Shown here: piece after piece, positions 56,780 through 64,000 of the stretch | Layout of the letters: the number at the start of each line of letters is the position of its first letter | How positions within the stretch are numbered: position 1 is the first letter of the stretch | Assembly: GCF_007858255.1 (NCBI RefSeq) | Contig: NZ_VFEU01000003.1 | Span: forward strand, 248,001 to 312,000 | Source: Pseudomonas rhodesiae | Lineage (GTDB): Bacteria; Pseudomonadota; Gammaproteobacteria; Pseudomonadales; Pseudomonadaceae | DNA: 64,000 nt | Reading direction: 5' to 3' | Program-made: the position numbers and the translations under genes | Notes under the pieces: model-generated | The model's database searches: none | What the model was told of the DNA's origin: nothing | Seen by the model: the letters and a program-made list of their open reading frames with translations, nothing else

Positions 56780-57886
56780 CTAATCCCTCAAGTCGGACTC
56801 ATGGATCGGCTGATCGCGATGGGTCGCCCGCTGATACTGCGCCGGCCAGATCGCCTTGCGCCCACCCAGGTCGTCGTCGGCATGCAACGGCCAGTACGGA
56901 TCGCGCAGCAGTTCACGGGCCAGGAAGATGATGTCGGCCTGACAGGTACGCAGGATGTGCTCGGCCTGCGCCGGCTCGGTGATCATGCCGACGGTGCCGG
57001 TGGCGATTTCTGACTCTTTGCGCACCCGCTCGGCGAAACGGGTCTGGTAACCCGGGCCGGTGGGGATCTCGGCGTTGGCGGCGGTGCCGCCGGACGAGAC
57101 GTCGATCAAATCCACCCCGATTGCTTTGAGGCGGCGCGCCAGTTCCACGGTTTCATCCGGGTTCCAGCCGTCTTCCACCCAGTCGGTGGCAGATACGCGC
57201 ACGAACAGTGGCAGTTCTTGAGGCCAGACGTCGCGCACGGCTTCGGTCACTTGCAACACCAATCGAATGCGATTCTGGAACGAGCCCCCGTACTGGTCCT
57301 GACGTTGATTGCTCAGTGGCGACAGAAACTGGTGCAGCAGATAGCCATGGGCCGCGTGGATCTCCACCACCTTGAAACCGGCGGTCAAGGCGCGTTTGGC
57401 GGCCGCGACGAAGTCGGCAACCACCTGCTGGATCTGTGCCTCATCCAGCTGTTTGGGTTGGGTGTGCAGAGGGTCGAAGGCAATCGGCGAAGGGCCGACC
57501 GGCACCCAGCCGCCGTCTTCGGGCTTGACGCTGCCATGCTTGCCGAGCCATGGGCGGTGGGTGCTGGCCTTGCGCCCGGCATGGGCCAGTTGAATACCGG
57601 CCACCGCCCCTTGGGCCGCAATAAAGCGCGTAATGCGTTGCAGCGGCTCGATCTGTTGATCGTTCCACAGCCCCAGGTCCTGGGCGGTGATACGGCCATC
57701 GGCGGTCACGGCGGTGGCTTCGGTGAAGATCAGGCCGGCGCCGCCCACGGCACGGCTGCCGAGGTGCACCAGGTGCCAGTCGTTGGCCAGGCCATCGACA
57801 CTGGAGTACTGGCACATCGGCGATACGGCGATGCGATTGGGCAGGGTCAATTGGCGCAGGGTATAGGATTCGAGCAGCTGACTCAT
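56780..57886 (-). CDS. NADH:flavin oxidoreductase, old yellow enzyme (YqjM/XenA class)
   Basis: 368 residues, FMN barrel. Cys in ISPMCQYSS-like start (AVSPMCQYSS), QLAHAGRKAS, EIHAAHGYLLHQFLSPLSNQRQDQYGGSFQNR and FLARELLRDPYWP. The thermophilic-like/YqjM class is shown by the Cys-containing N-terminal motif. It reduces activated C=C bonds with NAD(P)H; physiological substrate unknown. Start at 57886 has AGAGGTG ahead; longer frame rejected. Confidence 0.9.
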   Translation of the reverse strand: MSQLLESYTLRQLTLPNRIAVSPMCQYSSVDGLANDWHLVHLGSRAVGGAGLIFTEATAVTADGRITAQDLGLWNDQQIEPLQRITRFIAAQGAVAGIQLAHAGRKASTHRPWLGKHGSVKPEDGGWVPVGPSPIAFDPLHTQPKQLDEAQIQQVVADFVAAAKRALTAGFKVVEIHAAHGYLLHQFLSPLSNQRQDQYGGSFQNRIRLVLQVTEAVRDVWPQELPLFVRVSATDWVEDGWNPDETVELARRLKAIGVDLIDVSSGGTAANAEIPTGPGYQTRFAERVRKESEIATGTVGMITEPAQAEHILRTCQADIIFLARELLRDPYWPLHADDDLGGRKAIWPAQYQRATHRDQPIHESDLRD

Positions 57887-57977
57887 GGCGCACCTCTTCT
57901 GGGTTCTGTGGGCACTATTCAAACCGTGCTTAGAGCCTAGTCGACAACGCGCGATTGCACAGGGTTCAGCGCAAAGC

Positions 57978-57998
57978 GGGAGCCGATTGCCGGCTCCC
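57978..57998 (-). terminator. Hairpin after kup
   Basis: GGGAGCCG, loop ATTGC, CGGCTCCC, 13 bases beyond the kup stop; no T-run. Confidence 0.55.
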
Positions 57999-58011
57999 GT
58001 ACAGTGTGTGC

Positions 58012-59913
58012 TTACATTTCGACCTGGGTGCCCAGTTCAATCACCCGGTTTACCGGGAGTTTGAAGAAGCGCAGGTTACCGTTGGCGTTTTTCAACATGA
58101 ACGCGAACAACCCTTCGCGCCAGCGCGCCATGCCGTTGAGGCGTGAGGCGATCACCGTTTCACGGCTGAGGAAGTAGGTAGTGCGCATCGGGCTGAAATC
58201 CAGATCGTCCAGATGGCACAACTTCAGCGCTTCGGGCACGTCCGGCTCGTCGGTGAAACCGAAGTGCAGGATGACCCGGAAGAAACCTTCACCGTAGGAG
58301 TCCACCTCGAACCGCCGGGTGGCTGGCACCCGTGGGATGTCTTCGTACACCACGGTCAGCAGCACCACTTGCTCATGCAGCACCTGGTTGTGCAGCAGGT
58401 TGTGCAACAGCGCATGGGGCACAGCGTCGGGCCGCGCGGTGAGAAACACCGCCGTGCCCTGCACCCGGTGGGGCGGCTGTACGCGGATACTGCTGATAAA
58501 GATCGGCAACGGCAGGCCGCCTTCGTCGAGGCGGTCCACCAGCAATTGCTTGCCGCGTTTCCACGTCGTCATCAGTACGAACAGCACGATCCCCGCCAGT
58601 ACCGGGAAGGCCCCGCCCTGGATGATCTTCGGCACGTTGGCGGCGAAGTACAGACCGTCGACCAACAGGCAACAGACCAGCACCGGCACAGCCAGCACCG
58701 GCGGCCATTTCCACAGTAGCAGCATGACCGCCGACACCAGGATAGTGGTCATCAGCATGGTGCCGGTTACAGCCACGCCGTAGGCCGAGGCCAAGGCATT
58801 GGAGGATTCGAAGCCCAGTACCAGCAGAATCACGCCGACCATAAGCGACCAGTTCACCGCGCCAATGTAGATCTGGCCCTGCTCGGCACTGGAGGTGTGT
58901 TGGATGTGCATGCGCGGGATGTAACCAAGCTGGATCGCTTGGCGCGTCAAGGAAAACGCACCGGAAATCACTGCCTGGGACGCAATTACCGTGGCCAGGG
59001 TGGACAATACCACCAGCGGGATCAGTGCCCAACTCGGTGCCAGCAAGTAGAACGGGTTGCGCGCGGCTTCGGGGTCGCCCAATAGCATCGCGCCCTGACC
59101 GAAGTAGTTAAGCACCAGTGCCGGCAGCACCAGCATGAACCACGCACGGGCAATCGGCTTGCGGCCGAAGTGGCCCATGTCGGCGTACAACGCTTCGGCA
59201 CCGGTCAACGCCAGCACCACCGCGCCAAGGATCGCCACGCCAATGCCAGGGTGGGCCTCGAAGAAGCGCACGGCCCAGATCGGGTTCAGGGCATGGAGTA
59301 CCTCGGGGTGCAGGGTAATGCCGTACACACCAAGGCCGCCCAGCACCAGAAACCAGGTCACCATCACTGGCCCGAACAGTTTGCCGATATGGTCGGTGCC
59401 GTGCTTCTGGATCAGAAACAACGCTACCAACACCACCAGGGCAATCGGTACTACCCATTTTTCCAGGCCATCGAACGCCAGTTCCAGACCTTCCACGGCC
59501 GACAATACGGAAATTGCCGGGGTGATCATGCTATCGCCATAGAACAATGCCGCCCCGCAAAGACCACACACCACCAGGAAACTGCGCAGCTTCCTGCGCT
59601 CCCCCGCCGCCCGCCGCGCCAGCGCGGTAAGGGCCATGATGCCGCCTTCGCCCTGGTTGTCGGCACGAAGTACGAACAGCATGTACTTGATCGACACGAC
59701 CCAGATCAGCGACCAGAAAATCAGCGCCAGAATCCCCAGCACGCCATCGTGGTTGACCTGAACCCCATAACCGCCGTTGAACACCTCTTTGAGGGTATAG
59801 AGCGGGCTGGTACCGATATCGCCATACACCACCCCAACCGCCGCCACCAGCATGCCAATCGGCTTGGCGTTTGAATGCTCGGCACCTGTTGCCTGACTGC
59901 TTGCCTGACCCAT
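58012..59913 (-). CDS. kup: Low-affinity potassium transporter Kup
   Basis: 633 residues, about 12 membrane helices followed by a cytosolic C-terminal domain. [19 protein letters not shown] is the signature first helix; [14 protein letters not shown] and GCG-like [21 protein letters not shown] follow. H+/K+ symporter. ATG at 59913 (after TTG at 59916) with GGAGTGG ahead. Monocistronic. Confidence 0.96.
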   Translation of the reverse strand: MGQASSQATGAEHSNAKPIGMLVAAVGVVYGDIGTSPLYTLKEVFNGGYGVQVNHDGVLGILALIFWSLIWVVSIKYMLFVLRADNQGEGGIMALTALARRAAGERRKLRSFLVVCGLCGAALFYGDSMITPAISVLSAVEGLELAFDGLEKWVVPIALVVLVALFLIQKHGTDHIGKLFGPVMVTWFLVLGGLGVYGITLHPEVLHALNPIWAVRFFEAHPGIGVAILGAVVLALTGAEALYADMGHFGRKPIARAWFMLVLPALVLNYFGQGAMLLGDPEAARNPFYLLAPSWALIPLVVLSTLATVIASQAVISGAFSLTRQAIQLGYIPRMHIQHTSSAEQGQIYIGAVNWSLMVGVILLVLGFESSNALASAYGVAVTGTMLMTTILVSAVMLLLWKWPPVLAVPVLVCCLLVDGLYFAANVPKIIQGGAFPVLAGIVLFVLMTTWKRGKQLLVDRLDEGGLPLPIFISSIRVQPPHRVQGTAVFLTARPDAVPHALLHNLLHNQVLHEQVVLLTVVYEDIPRVPATRRFEVDSYGEGFFRVILHFGFTDEPDVPEALKLCHLDDLDFSPMRTTYFLSRETVIASRLNGMARWREGLFAFMLKNANGNLRFFKLPVNRVIELGTQVEM

Positions 59914-60201
59914 CAACCACTCCTGCCCTTTGACCTGAGGTCTTATATAAACAGCGCGTCTAAGCGAACCCTAGCATGCGCTGTTTTACTTCTCGTAACA
60001 GACGTTTTATTGACCCACGGGTTTTACCCATGCGCAACGGCGCGAAGCATAGCGCAGCGCTCGTCGTATTTCCCTGCATAAAGCTGGTCAAGTGCGTTGC
60101 CCATCGCTAGAATTGCGCACTTTTTGATCAGAGGCGCGCCCAGCGCCCGTCCGCTGCCCTGCCCTTCACGGCGGCGGCGTCATTCAATACCGAGGTTAGA
60201 C

Positions 60202-61542
60202 ATGTCCACCACTCCCGCAACGGCCAACCCCAAGGTCGGCTTTGTATCCCTGGGTTGCCCCAAGGCCCTGGTCGATTCCGAGCGCATCCTGACCCAACTG
60301 CGCATGGAAGGTTATGACGTGGTGTCCACTTATCAGGACGCGGACGTGGTGGTGGTCAATACCTGTGGCTTTATCGACTCGGCCAAGGCGGAGTCGCTGG
60401 AAGTGATCGGCGAAGCCATCAAGGAAAACGGCAAGGTCATCGTGACCGGCTGCATGGGCGTGGAAGAAGGCAATATTCGCGACGTGCACCCCAGCGTCCT
60501 AGCGGTGACCGGTCCGCAGCAATATGAGCAAGTGGTTAACGCCGTGCACGAGGTGGTGCCGCCACGTCAGGATCACAACCCGCTGATCGACCTGGTACCG
60601 CCGCAAGGCATCAAGCTGACCCCGCGCCACTACGCCTACCTGAAGATTTCCGAAGGCTGCAACCACAGCTGCAGCTTCTGCATCATCCCGTCGATGCGCG
60701 GCAAGCTGGTGAGCCGCCCGGTGGGTGACGTGCTCGACGAGGCCCAGCGCCTGGTCAAATCCGGCGTGAAAGAGCTGCTGGTGATCTCCCAGGACACCAG
60801 CGCCTACGGCGTCGATGTGAAATACCGCACCGGTTTCTGGAACGGCGCGCCGGTGAAGACCCGCATGACCGAACTCTGCGAAGCCCTCAGCAGCCTGGGT
60901 GTGTGGGTGCGCCTGCACTATGTTTACCCGTACCCGCATGTGGACGAGCTGATCCCGCTGATGGCCGCCGGCAAGATCCTGCCGTACCTGGACATCCCGT
61001 TCCAGCACGCCAGCCCGAAAGTGCTCAAGGCCATGAAACGCCCGGCCTTCGAAGACAAGACCCTGGCGCGCATCAAAAACTGGCGCCAGATCTGCCCCGA
61101 GCTGATCATCCGCTCCACCTTTATTGTCGGCTTCCCCGGCGAAACCGAAGAAGACTTCCAGTACCTGCTGGACTGGCTGACCGAAGCCCAGTTGGACCGC
61201 GTTGGCTGCTTCCAGTACTCGCCGGTTGAAGGTGCTCCGGCCAACCTGTTGGACCTAGCCGTGGTGCCGGACGACGTCAAGCAGGACCGTTGGGAACGCT
61301 TCATGGCCCATCAGCAGGCCATCAGCTCGGCGCGCCTGCAACTGCGCATCGGCAAGGAAATCGAAGTGTTGATCGACGAAGTCGACGAACAAGGCGCCGT
61401 GGGCCGTTGCTTCTTCGATGCGCCGGAGATCGACGGTAACGTATTTATCGACGACGCCAGCGGCTTGAAGCCAGGCGACAAGGTCTGGTGCACCGTAACC
61501 GACGCCGACGAATACGACCTGTGGGCCGAAAAGCGCGCCTGA
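60202..61542 (+). CDS. rimO: Ribosomal protein S12 methylthiotransferase RimO
   Basis: 446 residues. Radical SAM with CxxxCxxC in [13 protein letters not shown], the second [4Fe-4S] site Cys in [20 protein letters not shown] and TGCMGVEEG, and a C-terminal TRAM domain ([19 protein letters not shown]). It adds a methylthio group to Asp88 of S12. Start at 60202 has CGAGG upstream; extension to 60097 rejected. Confidence 0.97.
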   Translation: MSTTPATANPKVGFVSLGCPKALVDSERILTQLRMEGYDVVSTYQDADVVVVNTCGFIDSAKAESLEVIGEAIKENGKVIVTGCMGVEEGNIRDVHPSVLAVTGPQQYEQVVNAVHEVVPPRQDHNPLIDLVPPQGIKLTPRHYAYLKISEGCNHSCSFCIIPSMRGKLVSRPVGDVLDEAQRLVKSGVKELLVISQDTSAYGVDVKYRTGFWNGAPVKTRMTELCEALSSLGVWVRLHYVYPYPHVDELIPLMAAGKILPYLDIPFQHASPKVLKAMKRPAFEDKTLARIKNWRQICPELIIRSTFIVGFPGETEEDFQYLLDWLTEAQLDRVGCFQYSPVEGAPANLLDLAVVPDDVKQDRWERFMAHQQAISSARLQLRIGKEIEVLIDEVDEQGAVGRCFFDAPEIDGNVFIDDASGLKPGDKVWCTVTDADEYDLWAEKRA

Positions 61543-61556
61543 TCGTTAAAAACTGG

Positions 61557-61593
61557 AAAAGCCCTGCTTCTGGACAAGATGCGGGGCTTTTTT
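61557..61593 (+). terminator. Terminator of rimO
   Basis: AAAAGCCCTGC, loop, GCGGGGCTTTTTT; one G-T pair in the stem. 14 bases after the stop. Confidence 0.88.
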
Positions 61594-61643
61594 CGGTCTA
61601 TCGTTTGGCCCATCAATGCAGATATCGGCAAGGGGCAGCGGGC

Positions 61644-62117
61644 ATGGGGCAGCATTCGGTCATTCACACACCTAAAAGCAGCGATTACCCGGAGCTGGTG
61701 CGCATCTGGGAAGCCTCGGTGCGCGCCACCCACGACTTCCTGCCGGACAGCTACATCATGTTACTCAAGGATCTGGTGCTGACCCGCTACCTGGATGCCG
61801 TGATGCTGATCTGCACCAAAGACGCACGCCAGCGCATTACCGGATTTGCCGGGGTCGCGGCGGGCAAAGTGGAGATGCTGTTCATCGACCCGCAATACCG
61901 TGGCCAAGGCCTGGGCCGACAGTTGCTGCGCTACGCGGTGGAGTGCATGAACGCCGATGAGTTGGAAGTCAACGAACAGAACCCCCAGGCCCTGGGTTTT
62001 TACCTCAAGCAGGGGTTCGAGGTGATCGGACGCACGGAGCACGACGGCCTGGGCAAGCCTTATCCGTTGCTGCGCATGCGTTTGCGCCAGTTGCCGTCAC
62101 AGGCGCGTCAGGGCTAA
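61644..62117 (+). CDS. GNAT-family N-acetyltransferase
   Basis: 157 residues. Motif A VEMLFIDPQYRGQGLGRQLLRYA with the acetyl-CoA loop RGQGLG; N-terminal ELVRIWEASVRATHDFL and C-terminal NPQALGFYLKQGFEVIGRTEHD are like YjaB/PhnO-type enzymes. Substrate unknown. The ATG at 61644 has AAGGGG upstream; extension to 61488 overlaps rimO and is rejected. Confidence 0.9.
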   Translation: MGQHSVIHTPKSSDYPELVRIWEASVRATHDFLPDSYIMLLKDLVLTRYLDAVMLICTKDARQRITGFAGVAAGKVEMLFIDPQYRGQGLGRQLLRYAVECMNADELEVNEQNPQALGFYLKQGFEVIGRTEHDGLGKPYPLLRMRLRQLPSQARQG

Positions 62118-62188
62118 ATGAAATGGGGCCGGGATTAACCGGCGCCAGGCAGGTACAATAGCCGCCCCCTTTTGTTACGGCCCTTGTC

Positions 62189-62899
62189 ATGACTGACCCC
62201 ATACGCCTCTCCAAACGCCTTATCGAACTGGTCGGTTGCTCCCGTCGGGAGGCCGAGCTGTTTATCGAAGGCGGCTGGGTCTCGGTGGACGGTGAAGTGA
62301 TCGACGAACCGCAGTTCAAGGTCACCACCCAAAAGGTCGAACTCGACCCCGAAGCCAAGGCCACCGCGCCGGAGCCCGTGACCATCCTGCTGCACGCCCC
62401 CGCCGGCGTGGATGCCGACACGGCGATGGCGTCGATCAGCGCCGAAACCCTGTCGGACGAACATCGCTTCGGCAAGCGCCCGCTCAAGGGCCACTTCCTG
62501 CGCCTGAGCGCCAGCGCCGACCTGCAAGCCAAGGCCAGCGGCCTGCTGGTGTTTACCCAGGATTGGAAGGTTCTACGCAAGTTGACCGCCGATGCCGCCA
62601 AGATCGAGCAGGAATACGTGGTCGAGGTGGAAGGCGAGATGGTTGCCCACGGCCTCAATCGCCTGAACCATGGCCTGACCTACAAAGGCAAGGAACTGCC
62701 GCCCGTCAAAGCCAGCTGGCAGAACGAGAACCGCCTGCGCTTTGCGCTGAAAAACCCGCAACCCGGGGTAATCGCATTGTTCTGCGAAGCGGTCGGCCTG
62801 AAAGTCGTGGCGATTCGCCGAATCCGCATCGGCGGTGTGTCCATCGGCAAGGTGCCCGTAGGCCAATGGCGTTACCTGTCCGGCAAAGAGAAATTCTAA
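62189..62899 (+). CDS. RsuA/RluB-family RNA pseudouridine synthase, divergent
   Basis: 236 residues. N-terminal S4 RNA-binding domain (SKRLIELVGCSRREAELFIEGGWVSVDGEVI) and catalytic-domain blocks IEQEYVVEVEGEM, VIALFCEAVGLKVVAIRRIRIGGV and VPVGQWRYL. In the active-site region, where RLDxxTSGLL is normal, it reads ADLQAKASGLLVFTQD: the Asp position aligns with Gln by my eye, so catalysis is doubtful. It could be an RNA-binding paralog. GNAT gene upstream, YehS-like gene downstream. Confidence 0.83.
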   Translation: MTDPIRLSKRLIELVGCSRREAELFIEGGWVSVDGEVIDEPQFKVTTQKVELDPEAKATAPEPVTILLHAPAGVDADTAMASISAETLSDEHRFGKRPLKGHFLRLSASADLQAKASGLLVFTQDWKVLRKLTADAAKIEQEYVVEVEGEMVAHGLNRLNHGLTYKGKELPPVKASWQNENRLRFALKNPQPGVIALFCEAVGLKVVAIRRIRIGGVSIGKVPVGQWRYLSGKEKF

Positions 62900-62966
62900 G
62901 CCGCTCCCTTTTTTCGACAGCGCCCCACTGGGCGTTGTCCACCGTTGAAGACCAGGATTGCCCACC

Positions 62967-63428
62967 ATGATTCACAACGACGTATTGCGCAGCGTGCGCT
63001 ACATGCTCGACATCAGCGACAACAAAATGGTTGAGATCACCAAGCTCGGCGGCATGGACATCACCAAGGATGACCTGCTGACCTACCTCAAAAAGGACGA
63101 AGAAGAAGGCTTCGTGTTCTGCCCGGACGAGGTCATGGCGCACTTTCTCGATGGCCTGGTGATCTTCAAGCGCGGCAAGGACGACAGCCGCCCACCCCAG
63201 CCGATCGAAACCCCGGTGACCAACAACATCATCCTCAAGAAGCTGCGCGTCGCCTTCGAACTGAAGGAAGACGACATGCACGCCATTCTCAAGTCAGCCG
63301 ATTTCCCAGTGTCCAAACCGGAGCTGAGCGCGCTGTTCCGCAAGTTCGGCCACACCAATTACCGCCCATGCGGCGACCAGTTGCTGCGTAACTTCCTCAA
63401 GGGGCTGACGTTGCGGGTGCGTGCGTAA
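62967..63428 (+). CDS. DUF1456 family protein (YehS-like)
   Basis: 153 residues, two similar domains: MIHNDVLRSVRYMLDISDNKMVEI with LTYLKKDEEEGF, and TNNIILKKLRVAFELKEDDMHAIL with ELSALFRKFGHTNYRPCGDQLLRNFLKGL. This twofold pattern is DUF1456/YehS, function unknown. AGGA lies upstream of the ATG at 62967. trmO follows after 4 bases, so they may be cotranscribed. Confidence 0.92.
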   Translation: MIHNDVLRSVRYMLDISDNKMVEITKLGGMDITKDDLLTYLKKDEEEGFVFCPDEVMAHFLDGLVIFKRGKDDSRPPQPIETPVTNNIILKKLRVAFELKEDDMHAILKSADFPVSKPELSALFRKFGHTNYRPCGDQLLRNFLKGLTLRVRA

Positions 63429-63432
63429 GCCA

Positions 63433-64000
63433 TGAATTACCCGGTCTCGCCCGTGGGCTTCGTGCGTTCCTGCTTCAAGGAGAAGTTCGCCATTCCGCGC
63501 CAGCCGCAACTGGCGCCAGCGGCCCGGGGCGTGGTGGAACTGGTGGCGCCGTTCGATCAGGGCGAGGCGGTACAAGGCTTGGAGCAGGTCAGCCATGTGT
63601 GGTTGCTGTTTCTGTTCCATCAAGCCTTGGAAGACAAGCCACGCCTGAAGGTGCGCCCGCCGCGCCTGGGCGGCAATGCATCCATGGGGGTGTTTGCCAC
63701 CCGCGCAACCCATCGACCCAATGGCATCGGCCAGTCGGTGGTGAAACTGGACAAGGTGGAGCCCGGGCGCTTGTGGATTTCCGGGATCGATTTGCTGGAT
63801 GGCACCCCCGTGCTCGATATCAAGCCCTATGTGCCCTACGCCGACATCATCGACACGGCCACCAATGACATCGCCAGCGCTGCGCCGCCGTTGATTGCCG
63901 TGCAGTGGCTGAAGACCGCGCTGCAGCAAGCACAAGGCCACGCCCAGCGCCTTGGGGAACCATTGGTTGAGCTGATCGATCAGTGTTTGGCCCAGGACCC
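63433..64000 (+). CDS. trmO: tRNA (adenine37-N6)-methyltransferase TrmO (partial, 3' end outside window)
   Basis: The first 189 codons are visible. YPVSPVGFVRSCFKEKFAIPRQPQLAP, LEQVSHVWLLFLFH, FATRATHRPNGIGQSVVKL and GIDLLDGTPVLDIKPYVPYAD are TrmO/TsaA (VirR-like) signatures. It methylates t6A37 of tRNA-Thr to m6t6A using SAM. The ATG at 63433 is 4 bases after the DUF1456 stop. Confidence 0.94.

Overview
The window is chromosomal DNA from a Pseudomonas of the P. fluorescens group. The evidence is its high GC content, codon use and gene order. From 6 kb onward the order matches, from memory, the P. aeruginosa PAO1 stretch from plsB through mexL-mexJK, adk-ppc, lptF, lysS-prfB and the wsp operon to spdH. 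Four REPIN-type repeats carry the GTGGGAGGGGGCTTGC core known from P. fluorescens SBW25. I see no prophage, insertion sequence, CRISPR array, tRNA or rRNA gene.

Layout: 0-6 kb holds the start of tcdA (cut by the window edge), the glucan glucosyltransferase ndvB, dapE-rlmA, a small hypothetical gene, a heptamer repeat block and a cold-shock gene. 6-10.3 kb holds plsB, two exported proteins and a 72-residue Asn-rich protein. 10.4-15.9 kb is a lysE-mexK-mexJ operon divergent from the repressor gene mexL. 15.9-24.6 kb is housekeeping (rsmJ, tsaB, adk, ppc) mixed with conserved proteins of less certain role. 24.8-31.5 kb holds a DUF4398 lipoprotein-lptF pair behind an AlgU-like promoter, a small islet with a harpin-like protein gene and a possibly decayed ORF, then lipoproteins, a HExxxH metallopeptidase-like protein and a TetR regulator. 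31.5-34.3 kb is lysS and prfB, the latter with its programmed +1 frameshift. 34.6-43 kb is a complete wspABCDEFR chemosensory operon, which controls c-di-GMP and surface or biofilm behaviour.

43.2-54.3 kb is the main accessory unit, apparently for polyamine catabolism: a LysR regulator, a gamma-aminobutyraldehyde-type dehydrogenase, a YdcSTUV-like polyamine ABC transporter, a second paralogous dehydrogenase, and a Tat-exported spermidine dehydrogenase (SpdH). SpdH is expected to convert spermidine to 1,3-diaminopropane and 4-aminobutyraldehyde, and the dehydrogenases would oxidise the aldehyde to GABA. All four REPINs lie in this stretch or at its edge. 54.6-64 kb holds opgD (osmoregulated periplasmic glucans), a tiny conserved protein, an OYE-family reductase, the K+ transporter kup, rimO, a GNAT acetyltransferase, an RsuA-like pseudouridine synthase that appears to lack its catalytic Asp, a YehS-like protein, and trmO (cut by the right edge).

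The less explained items are the harpin-like islet near 27 kb, the Asn-rich small protein at 10 kb, the internally duplicated protein at 16.8 kb, the divergent pseudouridine synthase at 62.2 kb, and the mismatch of compartments in the polyamine locus. No single wholly new system is evident.
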